Positions 1 through 5,087 of a stretch of DNA of 5,087 bases are shown one piece after another. Source of the DNA: Verrucomicrobiales bacterium (lineage in GTDB: Bacteria; Verrucomicrobiota; Verrucomicrobiia; Verrucomicrobiales; V1-33); assembly GCA_023253495.1 (NCBI GenBank), contig JALRGF010000664.1, forward strand, positions 1-5,087, read 5' to 3'. Each line of letters starts with the position of its first letter. Position 1 is the stretch's first letter. Position numbers and translations under genes: made by a program. The notes under the pieces were generated by a model. The model saw only the letters and a program-made list of their open reading frames with translations. It was not told the DNA's origin and ran no database searches.

Positions 1-1
1 C

Positions 2-2161
2 GCTTCGTTGGAGTCGCTGCGGTTGCAGGCGCGGGGGCGGGACGGCGGGGTGGAGGTGGACGAATTGAATGTGCGGTGGGACAACGAGAATATGCTGACG
101 GGCGCGGGCCGGATGGTGTGGCGTGACGGACTGCCGCCGACTTCCTCCGGAAAGTTTCGTGCCTCCGTGCCGTCGCTGGCGCGACTTTCCGCGTGGAGTA
201 CGTCGTTTGGTGGGCCGGCGTTGCGGGCCGGGTCGGTGGTGGTCGACTGGGAAGGCGGTGGGGGGGCGGCGGTGGAGACGATGGAATCGACCGGCCGGGT
301 GCAGGCGCGCGGGGTGACGATTGATGGGATGGGAGCGCCGATCGGGCTGGAGGCGACGGTGGCGCAGGCGGGGCGGGAGGTTTCGGTGAACCGGCTGGTG
401 GCGACGGCCGGGTCGTGGCGTGCCGAGGGGGGCGGGCGCTGGAACGGGGTGCGACTGGAGGTGCCGGAAGTGACGGTGGCGCTCAACGACCGACGTGTGC
501 TGCGGTTGGAGGGCGGAGTGCCGGTGGGTGGCGGGCGGGGTGCCGGGGCGGTGGGGCCGGTCGATCCCGCGGCCCCGCTGGCTGTGCGGATGAAGGTTGA
601 GTCGCTCGACCTTGACCGGCTCGGCCGGGATCTCGGGCGGCCGCTGCCGGTGCGCGGACAGGTGACGGCGGACGCGGATTTTTCGGGCACCCTGAGGTCG
701 CTGAGCGGAGTGCTGACGGCGGAGGCGAGCGGTCTGAGCCCGACCTCCCGGCCGGTCAAAAACCTTGAGCCGGCCACGGGCACCCTGCGGGCGGAATTGC
801 GGGACGGACGCCTGCGGGTGGAGGGGCAGGCGCGGCAGAAGCCGCTCGAGCCGTTGCGCATGGAGGTGACGGCGCCGGTGGATGCCGTCGCCCTGATGCG
901 CGATCCCATGGGATTCCGAGCGATCCCGCTGACCGGCCGGGTGCGTCTGGCCGAGTCCTCACTGGCCTTTGTTCCCGGCTGGGTGCCGGCGGTGCAGTCG
1001 GTGCGGGGCACGGCGCGGGTGGACGCCACGATTTCCGGCACTGTCGGCAAGCCGCGGTGGAATGGTGGCGCGACGATGGTGGTTCCGGAGGCGCGGCTGG
1101 CGGGGGCCTCCCTGCCGTCGATCAAGGATGTGGTGGTGCGGTTGCGGGCGGATGGAACGCGGGTGGTGGTGGAGGAGGCCGGGGTGATGGTGGCGGGCGG
1201 ACGGATGCGGGTGCGCGGCGGGGTGGATCTGGCACGGCTGCCGGACCCGCAGCTCGACCTTGCTCTGACAGCGGACGAGGTTCTGGTGGTGCGCGATGAA
1301 AACCTGTCGTTACGCGCCAATGCCGATATCACATGCCGCGGGCCGCTTTCGCGTGCGGCAGTAAACGGCACGATCGACCTCGTGCGCGGCCGCGTGTTCA
1401 AGGAGGTCGAGTTCCTTCCGCTGTCGCTGCCCAACCAGCTGCCGCCGCCGCCGCCGCCGACCGCGCTCGCCCGCCGCGGGCCGCCTGCGCTGCCGCGGCC
1501 GTTCGACGCGTGGACCGTGGATCTGTCCATCCGCACGCGGGATCCAATCCGGTTGATGGGCAATGTGGCGCGGGGGAATGTGACCACGGATCTGCGGCTC
1601 TCCGGCACCGGGGCGCGCCCTGTGCTGACCGGCCGGGCCGAGCTCGGGCAGATGTGGGTCAAGCTGCCGTTCAGCCGCCTGAATATCACGGAAGGAGCGA
1701 TCGACTTCCGCGAAGACCAGCCGTTTGATCCGCAGATCAACGTGCGCGGGGAATCAATCACCGGCGGGCGTGTTGTCGAGGTGGCGGTGAGCGGACGCGC
1801 GCTCGACCCCCGCGTGCGCCTGACTTCCAACCCGCCATTATCCGAGGGCGATATCGCTTCGCTGCTGGCCACCGGGGTGACCACCGGCGACCTGGCCACC
1901 CGCGGCGACGAGGCGGCCGCGCGCGCCGCCTACGTCATGCTGCAGCAGGCGTACCGCAGGATGTTCCGGAATACGGCGCGCCGCCGCGACGACGCCGAAC
2001 CGCCGCGGCTGTCCTTCGAATTCGCCCTGTTCGGCAATGATCCGTCGCGGCGCAGCCTGTCCGCGGTGTATGAACTGAATCCGAAATGGCGCGTCGTCGG
2101 GCGGGTCGGCGAGTCGGGCACTTTCCGGGGGCTGTTGTATTACCTGATCCGATTCCGATGA
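2..2161 (+). CDS. tamB: TamB-type translocation/assembly protein, C-terminal part (5' truncated by window edge)
   Basis: The frame is open from the left edge, so the TTG at base 8 is not taken as the start. The visible 719 residues are the C-terminal part of a protein of a family that usually exceeds 1,000 residues, and the N-terminal membrane anchor lies outside. Most of the visible part is long, low-complexity, Val/Gly/Arg-rich beta-strand repeats with alternating hydrophobic residues, as expected of the TamB/AsmA-like lipid-groove fold. The family's C-terminal domain (DUF490) is recognisable. NITEGAIDF at about 1682-1708 is followed by FDPQINVRG, then by SNPPLSEGDIASLLATG at 1826-1876, the typical 'S-x-P-x-L-S-x-x-D-I-x-x-L-L-x-x-G' signature. 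A short helix-like stretch (EAAARAAYVMLQQAYRR) comes next, and the protein ends in strand-like YYLIRFR. A proline-rich insert sits near 1424-1503. The family spans the periplasm and works with an outer-membrane Omp85 partner, which is encoded immediately downstream. Family assignment is firm; the exact cargo (proteins or lipids) is unknown. Confidence 0.88.
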   Translation, partial: ASLESLRLQARGRDGGVEVDELNVRWDNENMLTGAGRMVWRDGLPPTSSGKFRASVPSLARLSAWSTSFGGPALRAGSVVVDWEGGGGAAVETMESTGRVQARGVTIDGMGAPIGLEATVAQAGREVSVNRLVATAGSWRAEGGGRWNGVRLEVPEVTVALNDRRVLRLEGGVPVGGGRGAGAVGPVDPAAPLAVRMKVESLDLDRLGRDLGRPLPVRGQVTADADFSGTLRSLSGVLTAEASGLSPTSRPVKNLEPATGTLRAELRDGRLRVEGQARQKPLEPLRMEVTAPVDAVALMRDPMGFRAIPLTGRVRLAESSLAFVPGWVPAVQSVRGTARVDATISGTVGKPRWNGGATMVVPEARLAGASLPSIKDVVVRLRADGTRVVVEEAGVMVAGGRMRVRGGVDLARLPDPQLDLALTADEVLVVRDENLSLRANADITCRGPLSRAAVNGTIDLVRGRVFKEVEFLPLSLPNQLPPPPPPTALARRGPPALPRPFDAWTVDLSIRTRDPIRLMGNVARGNVTTDLRLSGTGARPVLTGRAELGQMWVKLPFSRLNITEGAIDFREDQPFDPQINVRGESITGGRVVEVAVSGRALDPRVRLTSNPPLSEGDIASLLATGVTTGDLATRGDEAAARAAYVMLQQAYRRMFRNTARRRDDAEPPRLSFEFALFGNDPSRRSLSAVYELNPKWRVVGRVGESGTFRGLLYYLIRFR
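1442..1459 (+). repeat. (CCG)6 trinucleotide run encoding six prolines in TamB
   Basis: Six consecutive CCG codons encode PPPPPP. They lie in a longer proline-rich stretch (LPNQLPPPPPPTALARRGPP) that interrupts an otherwise beta-strand-rich region. Length change by replication slippage would add or remove prolines without shifting the frame. It most likely forms an exposed loop or flexible insert between strands, which is inference. Confidence 0.8.
2158..2161 (+). promoter_or_regulatory. ATGA stop/start overlap coupling tamB and tamA
   Basis: The ATG of the Omp85 gene (2158-2160) shares bases with the TGA stop of tamB (2159-2161). No Shine-Dalgarno-like purine motif lies 5-12 bases upstream; the sequence there is TGATCCGATTCCG, and the nearest G-run, around 2127-2131, is too far. 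Translation of the downstream gene therefore probably depends on ribosomes terminating on tamB. The codons upstream in the same frame are arginine-rich and lack secretion-signal character. The residues from this ATG form a clean signal peptide, which decides the start. Confidence 0.8.
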
Positions 2162-2238
2162 AAGCCGCGGCCTTTTTCCGTTTGTTCCGGGTGGTGCTGG
2201 TGGTGATCGGCCTTGGGTCGGCCGGGGTGGCGCGTGCC
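2158..2238 (+). other. Signal peptide of the Omp85 protein
   Basis: A basic N-region (Lys2, Arg8, Arg11) is followed by a hydrophobic core (residues 12-22) and a small-x-small Ala-Arg-Ala motif at 25-27, with predicted cleavage before Gln28. There is no cysteine after the site, so this is a Sec / signal peptidase I type rather than a lipoprotein. That separates it from the TamL lipoprotein variants of Bacteroidota. Confidence 0.85.
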
Positions 2239-4236
2239 CAGGAGCTGTGGCGGGTCGGCGTGCGCGGGGTGGTGGTCGAAATGCGCGGGGTGAGCCGCGG
2301 TCTTTCCGGCGAGGCGATGCGGGTGATCGAAGACCAGTTGCGGTTGGCCGGGGATTCGGCGGTGTCAGCGCCGCTGGCCGATGACCTCGCGTATTTCCTC
2401 CGAGGGCGGTATTTCCAGCTGGGGTATTCCGAGGCGGCGGTCGACTGGGAGCTGACCGGCCGCAAGATTCTTCTGACGGTCAACGAGGGCGCACGGATGA
2501 CGATCGGGACAGTGCGTTTTGAGGGGGTGGACGAGATCCCGGCCGGCGAACTGGCGGCGTACCTCACGCGTCCGACGCGCGAGCGGGCCGGCCGGTTGAC
2601 GCGGGCGCTGCCGCTGGTGGAGGCGGATGTGCGGGCCGGGGTGGAACTCGTGCTGCGGCATCTGCGGGCCCTCGGCTATCTGGAGGCGACGGCGCAGGCG
2701 CCGGAATTCACGCCGGCACCGTCCGGCGGAGCGATGGACATCCGGGTGGTGGTGACGCCCGGGGCGCGGTCGCTTTTTGGCAACGTCCGGCTGGCCGGTG
2801 ATCTGTCGGTGGTGAGCGAGCGGCTGCGAGCGGAGGCGCGGGCGCTGAGCGGCCAGCCCTTCAGCGAGGTCGCCTTGGAAACGGCGAGGGGGCAATTGAA
2901 GGGCGGGTTGCAGGAGCAGGGATATTTTGCGGCGGAGGTCGAGGCGGGGAGCGGAGAGACGGGAGGGCCAGGGGAGCCCGGAGGATCGGCGGGGCGGGTG
3001 CCGGTGGTGCTCACGGTGGTGCCCGGGCCGCGGTATGCGGTGCGCGCGGTGCGGGTCGATGAGGGATTGAGCCGCGGAGCGACGCGGGTGGCGGGTGCTG
3101 TGTTTGCGGTGGCCAGGGGGCAGACGTTTTCGCCGGATGCGGTCGACCTGTTGCATCGGCGGGCGCTCGACACCGGGTTGTTCAGCCGGCTGGAGGTCGA
3201 TCCGGTGGTGGCTGGTGACGGGGCGATCGAGCTGCGGGTTTCCGGCGAGGAAGCGGCCCCGCGCACGCTTGGCCTGTATGGCGGGTACGAGTCGTTGTTC
3301 GGCCCGATTCTCGGACTGGAAGTCCGGCATGTGAATTATCTGGATCTGGGTGATGCGGTGGCGTTGCGTGGGGAATTCCGCGGGACCGGGGGCGAGGGAG
3401 CTCTGGAGTGGGCCGATCCGGCGATTTTCGGATCGCGTTGGTCGCTGGGCAGCGGGGTGTCCTGGGAGTCATTCACCTTTGCGGATTATGACCGCCGCAC
3501 GGCAGGCTGGCGGACCGCTCTGACCCGCCGGCTGACCCGGCGCATCACGGTCGAGGCCAGTACGGCGCTGACCGACAATAAAATGAGCACGGATGTACTG
3601 AGCCCCGCGGAACTGGGACCCTCTGAATACACCACTGCCGCCGGTGGCTTGCGGGTGGTTCTTGATTACCGCGACCACCCGCTGCTGCCGCGCCGCGGGT
3701 GGCTGGCGGAAATGGCGGTCGAAGGCGGTGGCATCGACGGAGACGAGCGGGTGACCTTTGTCCGTGGCGAGCTGGCCGTCGGCTGGTATCAACCGCTTCC
3801 CGGGCGCTGGCAGTTTTCGCTGGGGGCGCGGGCGCGGGCGATGGCGACGGCAGCGGAAGCCGCCGCGGTTCCCATTGACCAACGGGTTTTCAACGGCGGC
3901 GCCAACAGCGTGCGGAGCTTTGCCGAGCGCGAACTCGGCCCGATGTCCGCGGAGGGCAACACGCCGTTGGGCGGACTGGCCAGCGGGGTGGTCAGCGCGG
4001 AATTGGCTTTCGAGGTGATCGGGAATCTCGAACTGGCCGGCTTCGCGGATGCCGGAACGATCGGTGATGACCTGTCGGCATTTTTCGGCGCAGACGACCT
4101 GCGCTACGGCGTGGGCCTCGGGCTGCGCTATCGGCTGCCAGTCGGGCCGTTGCGCATCGATTACGGCGTCAATCCGGACCGGCGTGAGGGCGAAGCCTTC
4201 GGCGCCCTGCATGTCACCTTCGGGTTCGCCTTCTGA
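2158..4236 (+). CDS. tamA: TamA/BamA-like Omp85 outer-membrane assembly protein, four POTRA domains plus beta-barrel
   Basis: The protein has 692 residues. Residues 1-27 are a signal peptide: MKAAAFFRLFR, a hydrophobic core VVLVVIGLG, and an ARA cleavage motif before QE. Four POTRA-like units follow, each beta-alpha-alpha-beta-beta and most ending in a 'V-x-x-G' turn: about 29-113 (ends LTVNEG), 114-202 (starts IGTVRFEG, ends VVVTPG), 203-290 (ends TVVPG) and 291-365. The third carries a Gly/Pro/Glu-rich loop at about 265-281. The barrel spans about 369-692 and has Omp85 hallmarks: DYRDHPLLPRRGW (503-515), lid-loop VRSF (585-588, with the conserved Arg586), FADAG (629-633), RLPVGPLRIDYG (659-670) and a C-terminal aromatic (HVTFGFAF). 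Omp85 proteins fold or insert outer-membrane proteins. Coupling to tamB supports the TamA role, although E. coli TamA has three POTRAs and BamA five, so 'TamA' is by context and symbol use is tentative. The gene overlaps tamB by four bases and has no obvious own promoter. Confidence 0.9.
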   Translation: MKAAAFFRLFRVVLVVIGLGSAGVARAQELWRVGVRGVVVEMRGVSRGLSGEAMRVIEDQLRLAGDSAVSAPLADDLAYFLRGRYFQLGYSEAAVDWELTGRKILLTVNEGARMTIGTVRFEGVDEIPAGELAAYLTRPTRERAGRLTRALPLVEADVRAGVELVLRHLRALGYLEATAQAPEFTPAPSGGAMDIRVVVTPGARSLFGNVRLAGDLSVVSERLRAEARALSGQPFSEVALETARGQLKGGLQEQGYFAAEVEAGSGETGGPGEPGGSAGRVPVVLTVVPGPRYAVRAVRVDEGLSRGATRVAGAVFAVARGQTFSPDAVDLLHRRALDTGLFSRLEVDPVVAGDGAIELRVSGEEAAPRTLGLYGGYESLFGPILGLEVRHVNYLDLGDAVALRGEFRGTGGEGALEWADPAIFGSRWSLGSGVSWESFTFADYDRRTAGWRTALTRRLTRRITVEASTALTDNKMSTDVLSPAELGPSEYTTAAGGLRVVLDYRDHPLLPRRGWLAEMAVEGGGIDGDERVTFVRGELAVGWYQPLPGRWQFSLGARARAMATAAEAAAVPIDQRVFNGGANSVRSFAERELGPMSAEGNTPLGGLASGVVSAELAFEVIGNLELAGFADAGTIGDDLSAFFGADDLRYGVGLGLRYRLPVGPLRIDYGVNPDRREGEAFGALHVTFGFAF

Positions 4237-4418
4237 CGGGAGCGGTGTGGCGGGTGCGGACCGCCACTCCGGGTGGGCAAGGGCCAAGCGGATTGTGGCG
4301 AAGAGGTGGCCTCTGACTCGTGGGCTGGAAGCCAACGCTGCGTGGCGGGCGGATTGTCAGCCAACGTGGTGGATTCTCCGGCCATTCCTCGCGAGCAGGC
4401 CATGAGCTTACTCAGAGC
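4237..4418. other. Non-coding gap with short internal repeats between convergent genes
   Basis: No convincing gene is present: the frames that cross it give low-complexity Gly/Arg/Trp-rich peptides that run antisense into a real gene. Short direct repeats are visible. GCGGATTGT occurs at 4288-4296 and 4349-4357; AGCCAACG at 4330-4337 and 4359-4366, each followed by a G-rich stretch and GGATT; GGCCAT at 4380-4385 and 4398-4403. There is also an 8-base palindrome, CTCGCGAG, at 4388-4395. The sequence resembles extragenic repeat-type filler whose spurious translation reads GWKPTLRGG, but I cannot confirm other copies from this window. Confidence 0.4.
4247..4267 (+). other. Stem-loop just after tamA
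   Basis: GTGGCGG (4247-4253) pairs perfectly with CCGCCAC (4261-4267) around a seven-base loop, starting ten bases after the tamA stop codon. There is no T-tract after it (GGGTGGGCAAGG follows), so it is not a standard intrinsic terminator. It may stabilise the mRNA 3' end, act with Rho, or be chance in GC-rich DNA. Confidence 0.4.
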
Positions 4419-4454
4419 AAAAAAAACCGCCACCGGCGCGGGGCCGATGGCGGT
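4419..4454 (-). terminator. Intrinsic terminator for the minus-strand discoidin gene
   Basis: Read on the minus strand, ACCGCCA (4454-4448) pairs with TGGCGGT (4432-4426). A further inner four-base-pair extension follows a mismatch (CGGC 4434-4437 with GCCG 4443-4446). The stem is followed directly by a run of eight T (4426-4419). It lies about 50 bases beyond the TAA of the minus-strand gene. On the plus strand the hairpin has no T-run after it, so it should not efficiently stop tamA transcripts. Confidence 0.88.
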
Positions 4455-4459
4455 GCAGG

Positions 4460-4495
4460 CGGGAGACGGGGCCGCAGGGGTCTGCGGCGCTCCCG
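4460..4495. other. Nested inverted repeat next to the terminator
   Basis: The inner stem GCCGCAG (4471-4477) pairs with CTGCGGC (4482-4488) around the loop GGGT. The outer stem CGGGAG (4460-4465) pairs with CTCCCG (4490-4495), separated by an asymmetric internal bulge. On the minus strand it falls between the stop codon and the T-tailed terminator, giving that transcript two consecutive 3' hairpins. On the plus strand it is followed by GGGGTGTTATTT, only a weak T-rich tail, so any role in ending tamA transcription is uncertain. Confidence 0.55.
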
Positions 4496-4502
4496 GGGGG
4501 TG

Positions 4503-5087
4503 TTATTTGGCGGGCACGCCGTAAACCTCGATTTCCACGTAGTGGTTGAGGTCGTCGACGTGATTGCCGTTGGACCAGGCGCGGACGTACTGGCCTTTGG
4601 CGTCCTTGCCGTTCATGAGGCGGCCGTGGTTGGTCTCGACGTACGACGGGTCCTTGCCGGCTCCTTTGCCGAGCGAATTGTCATCGTCGTTGTTGAAGAT
4701 GATCGTGCTCGTTTTGAACTCCGGGTCATCGCTGACCTCGACGACCACATCTTTGTAGACGCGGGCCTGTTTGTGGAAGTGCCAGACGGCGACCGCTGAG
4801 ATGGTGGCGGGGGCACCGAGGTCGACCTGCACCCATTGCTGGCCGGGTCCGAGTTCGACGAATGAGCCGTCGGCTCCGTCCTTGTCACTATCGGTGACGA
4901 GGGTGAGGTCGCCGATGGAGGGTGCGGTCTCACTGGAGGTGACCTCCTTGTCTTTGGAAAGCAGGACAGTGCCCTTGGCGACGGGCAGCGACAGAATCGG
5001 TTTGCCCGAGGTATCGAGGTTTTTGATGCCGCCGACGGGGACCGGGGTGCCGACGAACTGAGCCTTCGGGAATTCAACCTTCAGATC
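4503..5087 (-). CDS. Discoidin / F5/8 type C-like domain protein, C-terminal part (5' truncated by window edge)
   Basis: The frame is open from base 5087 to the TAA at 4503-4505 and gives 194 residues. A GTG inside it (4832-4830) is not a start, because the coherent sequence continues upstream of it (GPGQQWVQVDLG). The visible N-part (DLKVEFPKAQFVGTPVPVGG) is a Pro/Val-rich linker. From about residue 40 to 192 it reads as a galactose-binding-like beta-sandwich: a 'VTSSE..' start, a TDSDKDGADGS loop, WVQVDLGAPATISAVAVWHF (85-104), VVVEVSDDPEF (114-124), an acidic Asn/Asp loop FNNDDDNSLGKG (131-142), QYVRAWSNGN (166-175) and a closing strand HYVEIEVYG (182-190). Such domains commonly bind carbohydrates or surfaces, and acidic loops often hold calcium. 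I recall similar tails in exported proteins of Verrucomicrobia and Planctomycetes. Enzyme activity, if any, would lie in the missing N-terminal part. It converges on tamA and forms a separate transcript. Confidence 0.8.
   Translation of the reverse strand, partial: DLKVEFPKAQFVGTPVPVGGIKNLDTSGKPILSLPVAKGTVLLSKDKEVTSSETAPSIGDLTLVTDSDKDGADGSFVELGPGQQWVQVDLGAPATISAVAVWHFHKQARVYKDVVVEVSDDPEFKTSTIIFNNDDDNSLGKGAGKDPSYVETNHGRLMNGKDAKGQYVRAWSNGNHVDDLNHYVEIEVYGVPAK

Noticed and set aside
8..10. TTG as the start of the TamB gene
   Set aside because: The frame is open to the window edge and TamB proteins begin with a membrane anchor and a long N-terminal region that is absent here; this is a truncated gene.
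2086..2157. Upstream in-frame start for the Omp85 gene (GTG or similar at 2086)
   Set aside because: It would place 24 arginine-rich residues before a complete signal peptide. The ATG at 2158 gives a normal Sec signal and the classic ATGA overlap.
1935..2567. 210-codon minus-strand frame spanning the tamB/tamA junction
   Set aside because: Composition is Arg/Thr/Ser/Pro-rich and it is opposite to two well-supported genes.
2365..3330. Long open frame (321 codons) on the minus strand, opposite the Omp85 gene
   Set aside because: Its translation is Arg/Pro/His/Gln-rich without domain character. It mirrors the GC-rich codons of the real gene, which has a signal peptide and Omp85 motifs.
4247..4267. 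Intrinsic terminator for tamA
   Set aside because: A good stem exists but the downstream bases are G-rich with no T-run, so it is listed only as a stem-loop.
3469..4335. 288-codon minus-strand open frame across the barrel region
   Set aside because: Same artefact: it is antisense to conserved barrel strands and shows no recognisable family, and its 5' end lies in the non-coding spacer.
4320..4799. Plus-strand frame starting in the spacer and running over the discoidin gene
   Set aside because: The first part is low-complexity spacer translation and the rest is the antisense of a coherent beta-sandwich domain. It also crosses the terminator and both hairpins.
1..5087. CRISPR array, tRNA or rRNA genes, insertion sequence ends
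   Set aside because: No regularly spaced repeats, cloverleaf-like sequence, transposase-like frame or paired terminal inverted repeats were seen.

Overview
The window is GC-rich, densely coding DNA from a diderm (outer-membrane-bearing) bacterium. The paired TamB/Omp85 proteins show the diderm envelope directly. The discoidin-type protein at the right edge resembles exported proteins that I associate from memory with Verrucomicrobia (Opitutae-like) and related PVC bacteria. That phylum assignment is inference and would need a database search.

Layout: (1) bases 2-2161, plus strand: the C-terminal 719 residues of a TamB-type inner-membrane/periplasmic protein whose 5' end lies outside the window. 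(2) Bases 2158-4236, plus strand: a complete 692-residue Omp85 protein of the TamA/BamA type, with a signal peptide, four apparent POTRA domains and a C-terminal beta-barrel. Its ATG overlaps the tamB stop in an ATGA. (3) Bases 4237-4502: a non-coding gap between convergent genes. It holds a small stem-loop behind tamA, a stretch with short internal repeats, a clear intrinsic terminator for the minus-strand gene, and a second nested inverted repeat. (4) Bases 4503-5087, minus strand: the C-terminal 194 residues of a protein ending in a discoidin / F5/8 type C-like beta-sandwich, open at the right edge.

Together the first two genes form a translocation-and-assembly-module-like pair. TamB-family proteins are long beta-rich periplasmic bridges anchored in the inner membrane, and the Omp85 partner forms the outer-membrane pore. 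The pair acts in outer-membrane protein insertion and/or inter-membrane lipid transport. The minus-strand gene is a separate transcription unit with no visible functional link.

I did not find a convincing undescribed system here. The second-look points are the tamB-then-tamA order with four-base overlap, the four POTRA domains, the VRSF variant of the barrel lid-loop motif, the proline-rich insert in TamB, and the repeat-bearing gap between the convergent genes.
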